NCBI RefSeq assembly: GCF_025398315.1
Contig: NZ_JAODOQ010000001.1
Span: forward strand, 1,798,001-1,862,000
Length of the DNA: 64,000 nt
Source: Shewanella phaeophyticola
GTDB taxonomy: Bacteria > Pseudomonadota > Gammaproteobacteria > Enterobacterales > Shewanellaceae
Reading direction: 5' to 3'
Program-made: the position numbers and the translations under genes
The notes under the pieces: model-generated
Database searches by the model: none
Seen by the model: the letters and a program-made list of their open reading frames with translations, nothing else
Told to the model about the DNA's origin: nothing
In this document: positions 29,791 to 39,187 of the stretch, piece after piece
Layout of the letters: each line of letters starts with the position of its first letter
How positions within the stretch are numbered: position 1 is the stretch's first letter

Positions 29791-30567
29791 TTACTGTTTG
29801 ATACTTTCTAAAAATTGAATATACTCTGCTGCCGATACATACCAAATATCATTTTTGTTTGAGACCGTCCGAATAAGCTTTTCGGCGTAATCCCAATTAT
29901 TATTTTGGGTCTTTTTATCAAACTCCCAAGCGTACTCCCATATCATCATCACGGTCAGTTTTTCGCTTTTAAGTGCGATATATTGTTTAACTAATGGCAT
30001 CGCTTTTTCGTGGTGAACAGTAGGGTTCCACTCCATATAGTTTTTGGGTAGTTCAAAATTATGGGTATCGTTTGTGGTTCTTGCGTTGGTCAATCCAGCT
30101 TGTTTAACTAATTGCATGGCGGCGTTATCGTAAGAACCTAAAGGGTAAGCAAATGATTTTAAAGGGCTGCCGTTAATCGGTGCTAAAATTTGCTGATCGC
30201 GAGACAGTTGAAATCTAAGTTCCGCTTCGTTTAACCCTGCAAAACCAGGATGTGAGTAACTGTGACTTGCAATTTCATGGCCTTTATAAAGCGACTTGAT
30301 TTCATCAAGGTTAATGTATTCACCTTGTTTACCAATGAAGGCTTCCATCCAAGGTAGTTTTTTACCAAACAACCCTGAATTTAAGTTAAATGTGCCCACC
30401 ACATGATATTGGTTAAATAATTCAACCAATTTTCTATCTTGAATAACACCATCATCATAACTGAATATAACGGCTTTTGTTGCCCCGTTTGGATAACTGT
30501 GTATGGGTTTTTCATCTGCTAGGCATAAATTTATCGTCAAAAAATAGAGTATAAAAATATACTTCAT
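29791..30567 (-). CDS. polysaccharide deacetylase family protein
   Basis: A 258-residue NodB-like deacetylase with an N-terminal signal peptide (MKYIFILYFLTINLCLA), the metal-binding FSYDDGV (first two Asps) and HEIASHSYSHPGF (His-x3-His) motifs, and FAYPLGSYD. It removes acetyl groups from periplasmic or surface polysaccharide. ATG 30567 overlaps the stop of the upstream SGNH gene (ATGA), implying translational coupling and joint action on an acetylated glycan. Confidence 0.85.
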   Translation of the reverse strand: MKYIFILYFLTINLCLADEKPIHSYPNGATKAVIFSYDDGVIQDRKLVELFNQYHVVGTFNLNSGLFGKKLPWMEAFIGKQGEYINLDEIKSLYKGHEIASHSYSHPGFAGLNEAELRFQLSRDQQILAPINGSPLKSFAYPLGSYDNAAMQLVKQAGLTNARTTNDTHNFELPKNYMEWNPTVHHEKAMPLVKQYIALKSEKLTVMMIWEYAWEFDKKTQNNNWDYAEKLIRTVSNKNDIWYVSAAEYIQFLESIKQ

Positions 30568-31283
30568 TTTAACTCTGCCATTATTGGAGCCAGTTGCTCC
30601 GCCCATAGTGCGTAGCCTGCTTGATTTAAATGTGTCCCGTCGGTAGTTAGAGAGCTGTTCATTGTGCCATTTGAGGACAAAAATGCAGAATGTAAATCGA
30701 TATAGGTAAAACGTGCGTGTTTAATCGTTTTGATTTGTTGATTAACGGTTTGCACCATGTCAGTGATAAAATCGCGATGATCAGGCAGAATACTTTGCAC
30801 AAAAATAGGCGTGTTAGGCAGGGCTTCGTTTAGTTGTATCACGATGTTTTCGATGTTTTCACTGACAGATGATAAGTTTTTTATTTGTTTAATATAATAA
30901 AAATTAAAAATATCGTTTACACCTATTTTTAAAAATATCGCCTTAGGTTGTGTCATTTTCAGTTCGTCTAATCGAGCCAAAACACCATAGGTCGTGTCAC
31001 CGCTAATACCACGGTTTCTCACTCGCAGGTCGTTAAACCTTATTGCCCAATTTAACCCTTGCTCTGTAATACTGTCGCCAATAAATACAATATCACCTGA
31101 TCTCAGAGGCTGTAATGTAAAATGTGCAATTCGTTCAGCGTAATGATTTTTTAACCAGTCAGATTGATAAGGGATTGGTTCTTCGGCATTTGCATGAACA
31201 CTGGCAACGCCAGAGCATACAAAAAGCAAAAAAAGAAAAAATGATGTGTTTTTGTGTGAAAATTGACTTCGTTTAACGTCCAT
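30564..31283 (-). CDS. secreted SGNH/GDSL hydrolase
   Basis: A 239-residue protein with a signal peptide ending near VHANAEE, catalytic Ser in IVFIGDSITEQG, Gly in NRGISGDTT, Asn in KIGVNDIF and DGTHLNQAG (Asp/His). It belongs to the acetylhydrolase-like GDSL group and acts in the periplasm or outside. Coupled by a 4-bp overlap to the deacetylase gene downstream, it may be an O-acetyl esterase partner. Confidence 0.85.
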   Translation of the reverse strand: MDVKRSQFSHKNTSFFLFLLFVCSGVASVHANAEEPIPYQSDWLKNHYAERIAHFTLQPLRSGDIVFIGDSITEQGLNWAIRFNDLRVRNRGISGDTTYGVLARLDELKMTQPKAIFLKIGVNDIFNFYYIKQIKNLSSVSENIENIVIQLNEALPNTPIFVQSILPDHRDFITDMVQTVNQQIKTIKHARFTYIDLHSAFLSSNGTMNSSLTTDGTHLNQAGYALWAEQLAPIMAELK

Positions 31284-31640
31284 AAAAATACCGTACTTAC
31301 CAACATACTCAAATTACAATGTATCGATTAATGCCAGCTTTTGATATGTATTACATTCGTATTCAGTCAATGTCGGCGTTCTATCAATAAGTAAATTTAT
31401 TAGCTTAATACCATCAACATGGCCATATATCGGTGAACAAAAATCAATCTAAAAGACTATGTTGAGAAAATTTGAGCTATTTTAATATATTAATGTTGTT
31501 TGGTTTATTTTTACATTTTATCTTGACACTTTTAAGGTGTAATTTAAGTTTTATTTGAGTGTAAGAACCATTAAATTGTTTTCGCCGTTAGTTCATAGAT
31601 ATAGGAAATGTAGGATGATGTTAATCAATAACTCAAAGGT
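31284..31640. other. AT-rich intergenic stretch, no gene seen
   Basis: No coding region, RNA gene or repeat is recognised. It must hold the promoter of the - strand SGNH/deacetylase pair and of the + strand secreted protein at 31741. Confidence 0.5.
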
Positions 31641-31733
31641 CGGCTTTATCGGGAAGCCGTTCTTTAATAAGCTGTTAGGTGTTTAATACGCCCTACACCT
31701 AAAGCATTTCTTTATCTGGGCGTACGAAAGGGA
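31641..31733 (+). promoter_or_regulatory. structured 5' leader, possible pseudoknot
   Basis: Hairpin 1: CGGCTT/AAGCCG (31641-31646, 31654-31659). Hairpin 2: an 8-bp stem TTAGGTGT/ACACCTAA (31675-31682, 31695-31702). Its loop contains TACGCCC (31687-31693), complementary to GGGCGTA at 31718-31724. The ribosome-binding site AAAGGGA follows immediately. The loop-downstream pairing would form an H-type pseudoknot next to the start codon. Confidence 0.4.
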
Positions 31734-31740
31734 ATATTAT

Positions 31741-32079
31741 ATGACAAAATTAATTGGCATTATTTCGCTTATCAGTTTGTGGCTATCAGCTAGTGTTTTC
31801 GCCGCGGATGCGCAGCACTGTGTTTCACTCGACGATAACTGGGGAAATAGCTGTGGTTCTCCAGACTCATTACAAATTAAAGTAAAGAACGGTTGCTCGC
31901 AAACGATTTATGTGAAAATGTGCATAGAAAAGAAAGATGGAAAATGGAGTTGTGGAAGTGATTCTACGCTTGCCCCAGGTAGAACTAATACCGGTTTTTA
32001 CACATGTCATGCAACAAGCAGGTACAAGTGGTCTGCGTGCACTGGTGGCTATAAAGAGTGTGGATTTAAGAACCTGTAA
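31741..32079 (+). CDS. small secreted cysteine-rich protein, unknown function
   Basis: A 112-residue protein with a clear signal peptide (cleavage after SVFAADA-like), leaving about 90 residues with nine cysteines, suggesting disulfide bonds in the periplasm or outside. No family is recognised. AAAGGGA precedes ATG 31741. It stands alone, preceded by a structured leader and followed by a hairpin. Confidence 0.7.
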   Translation: MTKLIGIISLISLWLSASVFAADAQHCVSLDDNWGNSCGSPDSLQIKVKNGCSQTIYVKMCIEKKDGKWSCGSDSTLAPGRTNTGFYTCHATSRYKWSACTGGYKECGFKNL

Positions 32080-32123
32080 TTAACCTTAAACACCGTGTCA
32101 AAATAACCGACTTACAGTTCCCC

Positions 32124-32155
32124 ACACGGCTACCGTCTTGGTAGTCGTGTAAATT
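32124..32155 (+). terminator. possible terminator after the secreted protein gene
   Basis: An 11-bp stem ACACGGCTACC / GGTAGTCGTGT (one G-U), with a 5-base loop, followed by AAATTT rather than a strong U-run. The remaining ~300 bases to 32464 show no gene. Confidence 0.45.
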
Positions 32156-32464
32156 TAATTGAGTGGGTCAAAATTGAGTGGGGGCAAGGTAAACTTTTAT
32201 AAACAGTTCAAAACTTGTGCCTTAAGTTAAATTCTATGCAAAATTAGTCAGAAACAATCATTGGAATGCCCCAATTCAACGATGAACTTGATGCCGCTTA
32301 AGATGTTGTATAAAAGAATACGTTAACTTATCATGGCCTTTCACGCACATTTTAGTCATAAGTGAAAAAGCAAAAACACTTGGAGCCCAGCTTAACAGCC
32401 CAGCAGGGACGACAAGAAGAGGCTTAGTAAGTTTACTATCATCTAAGACTAAGCCTGAAAAACA

Positions 32465-33568
32465 TTACTGCTTGTTATAACTCACCCGATAAATTGCATT
32501 GGCAAAGTCATCTGATACCAAGATAGAACCATCTGCCAGAGTCATTACATCAACTGGACGACCCCAACTTTGTTCGCCATCAAGCCAACCTGTGGCAAAG
32601 GGTTTGTAATCTATCACCTTATCGCCTTCAAGTACGACTTGCATTACACGGTAACCGACTTTGTTTGTGCGGTTCCACGAGCCGTGTTGAGCAATCAAGA
32701 TTGAGTGTTTATAAGCTGCAGGAAATTGCTTGCCTTGATAAAACTCCATGCCTAATGCGGCAACATGAGCGCCTAAAGCTAATACTGGAGGCGTGTTGAG
32801 TTTGGCAATGGTAGGGTTAGTAAAATCGGGGTCGGAAATATCGGTATTGTGAATAAAAGGAAAACCAAAGTGTTTGCCAGTTTGAGTGACATGATTAAGC
32901 TCATCGTCGGGTAAATCGTCGCCCATCATGTCGCGGCCGTTGTCGGTAAACCATAGCTCGCCCGTAACGGGATGAAAATCAAACCCAACACTATTACGCA
33001 CACCTTTAGCCACAATCGTGGTTTGTTTAGTGTCGACATTGAGTTTTAAGATGGACGCAAAAGGTAAATCACTTTCACATACATTGCAGGGTGCGCCGAC
33101 GGGAATATATAAGTGTCCATCAGTTCCAAAGGCAATGAATTTCCAACCATGGTGGGCTTTATTAGGTAGCTTATCGAAAACTAATTCGGGTTTAGGGATG
33201 CTAGGTAAGGTGTTTTCAATATTAGGGTAACGCCAAATTTTATCGACCTCTGCAACATACAAACTGCCATCATGAAATGCTAATCCTGATGGCATAAACA
33301 AATCTTTCGCGATAACGATCTGTTTATCGGCTTTAAAGTCATTATCACTGTCTATAAGCGCATATACATTACCAGCCTTGCGACTGCCCACAAATACCGT
33401 GCCTTTATCGCCCAGTGCCATTTGGCGTGCGTTTTCGATATTGTCAGCGTAAATATCAATACTAAATCCCTGAGGGAGTTGTATTTTATCTAACGGTAAC
33501 GCGAACACAGAAAAACTTAATCCCAAGCCACAGGTAAGGGCGGTTAACAATGTCGTTGGCTTTAGCAT
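32465..33568 (-). CDS. periplasmic beta-propeller sugar/sorbosone dehydrogenase-like protein
   Basis: A 367-residue protein with a signal peptide (LTCGLGLSFSVFA), then six-bladed propeller repeats (ARQMALGDKGTVFVGSR, GLAFHDGSLYVAEVD, WFTDNGRD, HGSWNRTNKVGYRV, ILVSDDFANAIYRV). It belongs to the PQQ-dependent glucose/sorbosone dehydrogenase superfamily. Whether it binds PQQ or is an enzyme is not certain. GGAGAG precedes the ATG. Confidence 0.82.
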   Translation of the reverse strand: MLKPTTLLTALTCGLGLSFSVFALPLDKIQLPQGFSIDIYADNIENARQMALGDKGTVFVGSRKAGNVYALIDSDNDFKADKQIVIAKDLFMPSGLAFHDGSLYVAEVDKIWRYPNIENTLPSIPKPELVFDKLPNKAHHGWKFIAFGTDGHLYIPVGAPCNVCESDLPFASILKLNVDTKQTTIVAKGVRNSVGFDFHPVTGELWFTDNGRDMMGDDLPDDELNHVTQTGKHFGFPFIHNTDISDPDFTNPTIAKLNTPPVLALGAHVAALGMEFYQGKQFPAAYKHSILIAQHGSWNRTNKVGYRVMQVVLEGDKVIDYKPFATGWLDGEQSWGRPVDVMTLADGSILVSDDFANAIYRVSYNKQ

Positions 33569-33613
33569 TGCACTCTCCTTTTACTGCTATTTAATCAACA
33601 TTGACTATCGCTG

Positions 33614-34399
33614 TCACCAATCTTTAATAATCTCTTTGACCATGGTAGCAGTGTTTTCGGGCTGTTCTAATGGAAACATGTGGCCGCCCTTAGGTAACGT
33701 CATTAAATCGATGTCGTTTAATTTAGCAAAACGCTTAAAATGTTTAATCGGAAAGATAGTGGTGTTTTCACCGTAAATGAGTTTTGCAGGTACGGTTAAC
33801 TTGTTTTTGTACTTAGCAAGATTAGTCGGTAAGTGCCTAAATATATCAGCTTCTACAGCGGGCGAAAAACTTAGCTCTAACCGATTATTACGCTGCACTG
33901 CACAAGATGAGGCGTAGTCTTGCAAGCAACGCGGGTCAAAGTCTTTAAACAAACCTTTCTGTGAAAAATAATCAACCAAGTTAGTGTTTTCTGGCCATTG
34001 ATGCTGGCGTGTTTTCGCTTTGCCCGCCGGAGATAATTTATCAATATAGGGAGTGCGTTTAATAAAACTCAGTAAATGAGAAAATGCCCCAGTGACCACT
34101 GGTGGGTCTAACATGACTAACCCTCTGAATAATTCAGGATGTTGGCAAGCCGCGATAAATGAAAGAACTCCTCCAAAAGAGTGGCCAACACAAATCACCG
34201 GTTCATGTTGTTTTTTAATAAATTCTATTAACTCAGTCACTAGGTGTTGCCAGTTACTGTGAATGGGATACATCACGTTGTGACCAAATTGATTGTGGGC
34301 AATCGTGCGATAGTCGCCCTCAAATTGAGCTAAAAAGGTGTTATAACTTCCCGCCGGAAAGCCATTAGCATGCACTAGGTTAATTAATGGTTTCGTCAT
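33614..34399 (-). CDS. alpha/beta hydrolase
   Basis: A 261-residue alpha/beta hydrolase with the oxyanion region VHANGFPAG, nucleophile Ser in CVGHSFGGV near residue 85, an Asp in the NTTIFP region and catalytic His in PKGGHMFPLE. Start ATG 34399 is chosen over a TTG twelve codons upstream because homologues begin MTKPLINL-like. Substrate unknown. Confidence 0.82.
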   Translation of the reverse strand: MTKPLINLVHANGFPAGSYNTFLAQFEGDYRTIAHNQFGHNVMYPIHSNWQHLVTELIEFIKKQHEPVICVGHSFGGVLSFIAACQHPELFRGLVMLDPPVVTGAFSHLLSFIKRTPYIDKLSPAGKAKTRQHQWPENTNLVDYFSQKGLFKDFDPRCLQDYASSCAVQRNNRLELSFSPAVEADIFRHLPTNLAKYKNKLTVPAKLIYGENTTIFPIKHFKRFAKLNDIDLMTLPKGGHMFPLEQPENTATMVKEIIKDW

Positions 34400-34489
34400 A
34401 ATGTCTCTAAATGGTTGAACACTTTTTGCTATCAAATAAAATCATCTATAAAGCGTGTTGATAGCAAAGAGTGCAATAGTCCATAATGC

Positions 34490-35344
34490 TTAGAATATTT
34501 TTGATGGATCTATTTGAGTCAATTCAGCAAATTGTGGCTCGCGCTTTTGCGCTTTAGCTGTAAAGATTTCCATCATGTCATTTTGTGGCTGGAACATGCC
34601 GCTTTGCCAAACCGACATGTAATTTAGGCTGTCTGCCACACTATGGTCACGGGCATAGTTAATCATTTCTTTACAACCAGCCACAGCTAAGGGAGAACGC
34701 GCTGCCATTTCTGCCGCCATGCCCAAAACTGCATCAAGCATTGACTGATGGTTGTCATACACATGATTGACTAAACCAGCTTGTTTAGCTTCATCTGCAG
34801 GCATTCTGCGGCCTGTGTAGGCAAGCTCTTTGACTAAACCGATAGAGATAAGCTTGGGTAAGCGTTGTAGTGTACCGACATCAGCGGTCATGCCGAGCTT
34901 GGTTTCTTCGATACTGAAAAAGGCATCTTGGGTGCAATAACGACAATCAGCAGCTGTGACCATATCGACCGCGCCGCCAATGCAACCGCCTTGAATGGCC
35001 ATTAAAACCGGCATTCGCACAGACTCTAAGACATTAAAACAAGTTTGCAGTCTTAACACTAGACGGCGTAATTGCTCATGCTTACGACCAAGCTCAATAT
35101 TATCTGTGCCATTGTTGGCACTAAACACCGCGAGATCCATGCCTGCACAAAAATGTTTACCTGTTGATGAAATCACAATGGCTCGTGCAGCTGATTGATT
35201 ATTTATCGTTTCAATGACTTGAGGAAACTCATGCCAAAAATCCACATTCATCGAGTTAAGTTCATCAGGACGATTAAGCACAATGTGGGCGACTTTGTTG
35301 TTAATCTCAACGGTGAGAGTGTTATAGCTTTCTTGCAGACTCAT
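34490..35344 (-). CDS. crotonase, delta3,5-delta2,4-dienoyl-CoA isomerase-like
   Basis: A 284-residue enoyl-CoA hydratase/isomerase protein. GKHFCAGMDL and IQGGCIGGAVDM form the oxyanion hole. FFSIEETKLGMTADVGTLQRLPK holds the acidic residues that mark the ECH1 (dienoyl-CoA isomerase) branch. Such enzymes help degrade unsaturated fatty acids with odd-numbered double bonds. It is 10 bp downstream of another crotonase gene, same strand, so probably co-transcribed. Confidence 0.87.
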   Translation of the reverse strand: MSLQESYNTLTVEINNKVAHIVLNRPDELNSMNVDFWHEFPQVIETINNQSAARAIVISSTGKHFCAGMDLAVFSANNGTDNIELGRKHEQLRRLVLRLQTCFNVLESVRMPVLMAIQGGCIGGAVDMVTAADCRYCTQDAFFSIEETKLGMTADVGTLQRLPKLISIGLVKELAYTGRRMPADEAKQAGLVNHVYDNHQSMLDAVLGMAAEMAARSPLAVAGCKEMINYARDHSVADSLNYMSVWQSGMFQPQNDMMEIFTAKAQKREPQFAELTQIDPSKIF

Positions 35345-35354
35345 GGTGATATCC

Positions 35355-36047
35355 CTATATTATTTTTGTGGTTAATGCGTCATGCTCAATTGCAGCACCT
35401 AAGGCTGTTAAAATGTGCTGACGTTCTTTTAATTTTGTGCCCTGATGGGCTTTCATATTCAGTTGTTGCATTTGGCTTGCAACAGCAAGGCCGGTCTGCA
35501 TGAGTTGATCTGGCGCTACAACCTGATCCAAAAAGCCAGCGTTTATGGCGGCTTCTGGGCTAAAAAGCTCAGCATTAATGACCGCTCGAGAGAGATAATT
35601 AATTGGAATGCGGTTACGGGCGATTTCAATTCCTGCCTGGTGCATTGTCATGCCGATGGCGACTTCATTTAACCCAATTTTAAACGCGCCGCTACAGCCG
35701 ATGCGGTAATCACAGCTCAGTAATAAAAATGCGCCTTTAGCAATAGCATGACCACTGCACAGGCCAATAATAGGGGTTACAAACGCCAACATTCTGCGAG
35801 ATAAATTCGAGCCTGCTGTGACCAACGCCATTGCGGCTTCTGGGCTTTGTTTCATGGTGTTTAAATCGTATCCGCCCGACAAAATGCCGGGCTGTCCTGT
35901 GAGTATTACCACAGCCGCTTGCTGTTCTGCATCATCAAGCGCAAGGTTTAGTTGTGTAATTACCTCGGGTGATATTGCATTCACCTTGCCATTATTTAGA
36001 CTAATGATATGGACATTATTTTCTATCGTTACATTGATTAATTGCAT
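35355..36047 (-). CDS. crotonase/enoyl-CoA hydratase family protein
   Basis: A 230-residue short crotonase: GILSGGYDL and CSGHAIAKGAFLLLSCDYR contain the oxyanion-hole residues. The canonical second catalytic Glu region (KIGLNEVAIGM) retains one Glu. At 230 residues it lacks part of the C-terminal helical region of full-size hydratases. The exact reaction cannot be assigned. Confidence 0.83.
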   Translation of the reverse strand: MQLINVTIENNVHIISLNNGKVNAISPEVITQLNLALDDAEQQAAVVILTGQPGILSGGYDLNTMKQSPEAAMALVTAGSNLSRRMLAFVTPIIGLCSGHAIAKGAFLLLSCDYRIGCSGAFKIGLNEVAIGMTMHQAGIEIARNRIPINYLSRAVINAELFSPEAAINAGFLDQVVAPDQLMQTGLAVASQMQQLNMKAHQGTKLKERQHILTALGAAIEHDALTTKII

Positions 36048-36076
36048 GTTGCACCTAATGGGTTCGTTTATCTTTT

Positions 36077-36986
36077 TTAGTTTTCAACCACGGAGCGGGT
36101 TAACTGCTTCGCTTTTACGTATTTAGAGTTCAACATACCGACTAAAATACCCGCAGTAAATAGCATGGTAAGGGTGTAAATAGCCGGAGTGAACGACATT
36201 TTATAATTGGCGAGTAGGGTTAACGCCATAAACATAGATAACGTACTGTTTTGCAGACCGACTTCGATGGTGATTGAGGTGCGCTGCGCAAAATTAAGAC
36301 CAAAATATTTACTTGAGTAGTAGCCTAACAGCATGGTTGTGATATTGAGAATGACCGATACTGGCTACAGCAGCAATTAATGCGGGGATAACAATATCCT
36401 GTTGAATATACGTCAAAAAGATTATCAATAAGGTTAAAAATAAAATACCAAAACGTGACACATGCACTTGGGTACTTTCTGCTATCTTTGGCGCGTAACG
36501 TCTTACCAACATGCCCAGTGCAATAGGGACTATAGTGAGCTTCATCAGGCTTATCATGGTGGCGATAATCGGTAACTTAAATTCACTGCCTTCACCCATA
36601 AAGTGAATAAGCGAGTAATTAAGCACCACTGGTATCGTGAACACAGTTATTAAACTGGCTACAGCTGTCATAGTGACCGACAAGGCCACGTCGGCTTTAG
36701 CCAAGTGTGAAAACATATTGGACGTTGTGCCACCGGGGCACAATACCAATAACATCACTCCAACCGCGTATTCAGGTTCTAACGGCATAATATTGGCCAA
36801 TGCAAACCCAATGATAGGGAGCAGTAATAATTGGTTGGTTAAGCCAATGGCCACCGCTTTAGGATATTTAACGACGCGTTTAAAATCATTAACCACTAAC
36901 GATAAACCCATTCCCATCATAATCAAAAAAATACATATAGGAATCACTTGTGTATTGACTAACGTTATCAGTTCCATGTTATCCAT
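36077..36986 (-). pseudogene. bile acid:sodium symporter (BASS) family transporter, frameshifted
   Basis: About 300 residues if repaired, with nine to ten membrane helices. The N-terminal part includes LVLCPGGTTSNMFSHLAKAD, a BASS signature, and the C-terminal part QRTSITIEVGLQNSTL, the second signature. The two are in different frames; one extra base near 36355 explains the break. It imports organic anions with Na+. Within a group of crotonase, hydrolase and TonB-receptor genes it may import a lipid-like acid. Confidence 0.83.
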
Positions 36987-37041
36987 AATAACCTCGAGTA
37001 AACCTTGTTTAGTTAAAGAAACATCTGTTCATACACGTGAT

Positions 37042-38172
37042 TCATGACTTGTTAGGTAAGATTATCTGACCGATAGACGCCTCTGCGCTGCCAGCCAGTA
37101 CGCTTTGATAAACATCATTTAGATTATCAAGTTGATGGGTGTGTTTAATTGAAATTACGCTTTTACAAAAGGCGATATATTGCAATAAAGCCAGACTCAT
37201 TTGCTTCATGGTTTCGCCAGCGCCCCAATCTAGAGTGCGCTTTTTCAACTGTGTAGGTGCAAAAAAGAAGGTAGGGGTTGCGCCTGGAAGTTGAGTGCTT
37301 TGAGCGGTTTGGTTGAGCTCAATGTCATGATGTTGTGTCGCGCCGATACGACAGGAGTATTTAAGCTTATCTACAAAATGATGATGTATTGTAGCTAAAG
37401 TGGTTTTGCCACCTGCCATATCCACCAGTATTGAGCTGACATTATTGGCCAGGTCTTGGATGCGTTGATAACTAATGACTTTGTCATAGCAATTGAGACT
37501 TTCTACAAATGCAATGTTGGCCTCTGAAGTTATGCCTATCGCGGGGCGTTCACCCCGTTGCTTAATGTTAAAGGCGAGGGCAATACTGGTTTTACTTGAT
37601 GCACTGGTGATGAGATATTGTTCGGCATCAAAATACTGGTTATCGCACATAAAATCATCAACTAACCATGAGGTGGTAAACAATCCTCTAAGTAAAATGT
37701 CGTAATCTTCGTTTTGTGGTTGATAAAATGGATTGGCACTTACACGGTCAAACTTACTGTATACCGGTGACAAACCTTCTCTGCATGGGCTGATATCGCT
37801 AAAGCCTCCCTGATTAACTTGGCCAGCTAAAACGATGAAATGCGTTGCCATAGGCATAAAGCCCCATACTCTTTCTCCGATTAATACTTGGTCATGTTTT
37901 GATGCGATAACTTCTGCATAGCCCATGACGGGTAAACGTCCCCAATGTTGTGGTTTGCTTGATGGAAAAAAGTGCCAGTAACCCAGTGCATCACCGGTAA
38001 TACCATAGCTAATGTTATTTGCCGTGAGTGCAAACGTGTCTATCCGCAAAAGCACTTCGTTATGGGCTAACGGGGCTGATACCGATAAGTCGATGATCCG
38101 AGTTGTGCTTAAATTTTGTTTTTCGACTTCAAATACGCATGCTCGGATTTGATCTTGTTCAATCTCTGTCAT
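37042..38172 (-). CDS. DUF2855 family protein
   Basis: A 376-residue DUF2855 protein with an MDR-reductase-like layout: an N-terminal GroES-like part (VLLRIDTFALTANNISYGITGD), then YLITSASSKTSIALAFN in place of a classic Rossmann GxGxxG. It is of unknown function. The family often lies next to acyl-CoA and hydrolase genes. AAAGGTG lies before the ATG. Confidence 0.82.
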   Translation of the reverse strand: MTEIEQDQIRACVFEVEKQNLSTTRIIDLSVSAPLAHNEVLLRIDTFALTANNISYGITGDALGYWHFFPSSKPQHWGRLPVMGYAEVIASKHDQVLIGERVWGFMPMATHFIVLAGQVNQGGFSDISPCREGLSPVYSKFDRVSANPFYQPQNEDYDILLRGLFTTSWLVDDFMCDNQYFDAEQYLITSASSKTSIALAFNIKQRGERPAIGITSEANIAFVESLNCYDKVISYQRIQDLANNVSSILVDMAGGKTTLATIHHHFVDKLKYSCRIGATQHHDIELNQTAQSTQLPGATPTFFFAPTQLKKRTLDWGAGETMKQMSLALLQYIAFCKSVISIKHTHQLDNLNDVYQSVLAGSAEASIGQIILPNKS

Positions 38173-38190
38173 AAAACACCTTTATGGTTA

Positions 38191-39132
38191 TTATTTTGAT
38201 GGGCTTATAAATTCATTGATTGCCTGATTCACTTCATCAGGGCGTTCGTGTTGGATCCAGTGACTGGTATTGGGAAATCGTTTGATAGTGCAATGTGCAA
38301 CGTAATCGAGTAATCCATCGAGGTTTTCATTAACAAATGCCAAATCTTGCTCGCCCCAAAGCACCAGCGTAGGTATGTTTAGTCGAATATTGGGGATTTT
38401 GATTTCACTCGTGGGCTTAACTTGAGTTGCACTGGTTGAGTGATGATCACTTTGCTTATGAGCGGTTTCTTTTTCCGCCAGTTGTGGCATTGCACGATAA
38501 TATTGCAGCATGCCATTAATCGCGCCCGGTTGTTGCCAAACATGGCGATATGTATCGATGATCTCAGGGGTAAAAAATGTATTCGTTTGACACTGAAAAA
38601 TATTATCTGTGAGATAACGGTAATTATGTTGAGTTAATAATCGTTCACCATCACAGCCTATAAGTTCATGAATATAATTACTTTTACTCCGTTGACGAGG
38701 GTTGTTGATCATTTCGCGAGTAAAAGTACTGGGATGAGCGGCATTTAGTATGATCAATTGCTGTAAAAGATGTGGTTTAAACGCTGCTAATGGCCATGCG
38801 ATGGCGCCGCCCCAATCATGCGCCACTAACGTAACTGGATGGTCTGGACTTAATGCAGTAATGAATTTACTTATAATATGAATCAGATTAGGCAGGTCAT
38901 AAAAGTCAATATTGTGAGGTTTTTCGCTGAGATTGTACCCCGGTAAGTCTGGTGCAATAACCCGATATTGTTTGGCAAAAAACGCGAGTTGTTTATTCCA
39001 TGTTCCCCAAAACTCTGGGAATCCATGTAAGAAAACAATCGTTTCTATCGATGGTTGAACGGTCTGAGGCACTGACTCAACATAATGAATATTGATATCA
39101 TCGATTAATATATGGTTATGTGTGAGTGTCAT
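38191..39132 (-). CDS. epoxide hydrolase-like alpha/beta hydrolase
   Basis: A 313-residue alpha/beta hydrolase with HGFPEFWGTW (oxyanion), nucleophile Asp in VAHDWGGAIA, and C-terminal LVLWGEQD and NTSHWIQHE (catalytic Asp and His). The Asp nucleophile and HGFPE motif fit epoxide hydrolases. An unusual low-complexity insertion (about residues 225-250, rich in S, T, H, K) precedes the last strand. Start ATG 39132 avoids an eight-residue upstream extension. Confidence 0.83.
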   Translation of the reverse strand: MTLTHNHILIDDINIHYVESVPQTVQPSIETIVFLHGFPEFWGTWNKQLAFFAKQYRVIAPDLPGYNLSEKPHNIDFYDLPNLIHIISKFITALSPDHPVTLVAHDWGGAIAWPLAAFKPHLLQQLIILNAAHPSTFTREMINNPRQRSKSNYIHELIGCDGERLLTQHNYRYLTDNIFQCQTNTFFTPEIIDTYRHVWQQPGAINGMLQYYRAMPQLAEKETAHKQSDHHSTSATQVKPTSEIKIPNIRLNIPTLVLWGEQDLAFVNENLDGLLDYVAHCTIKRFPNTSHWIQHERPDEVNQAINEFISPSK

Positions 39133-39187
39133 ATGCAATCTCAATGTTAAAACCAATTAGCGTTAAGTCAGCTCAAATTGCTGTTGT

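Noticed and set aside
31660..31740. GTTAGGT near 31674 considered as an integron attC core
   Set aside because: No matching RYYYAAC partner at attC distance and no integrase of the IntI type; the hairpin explains it better.
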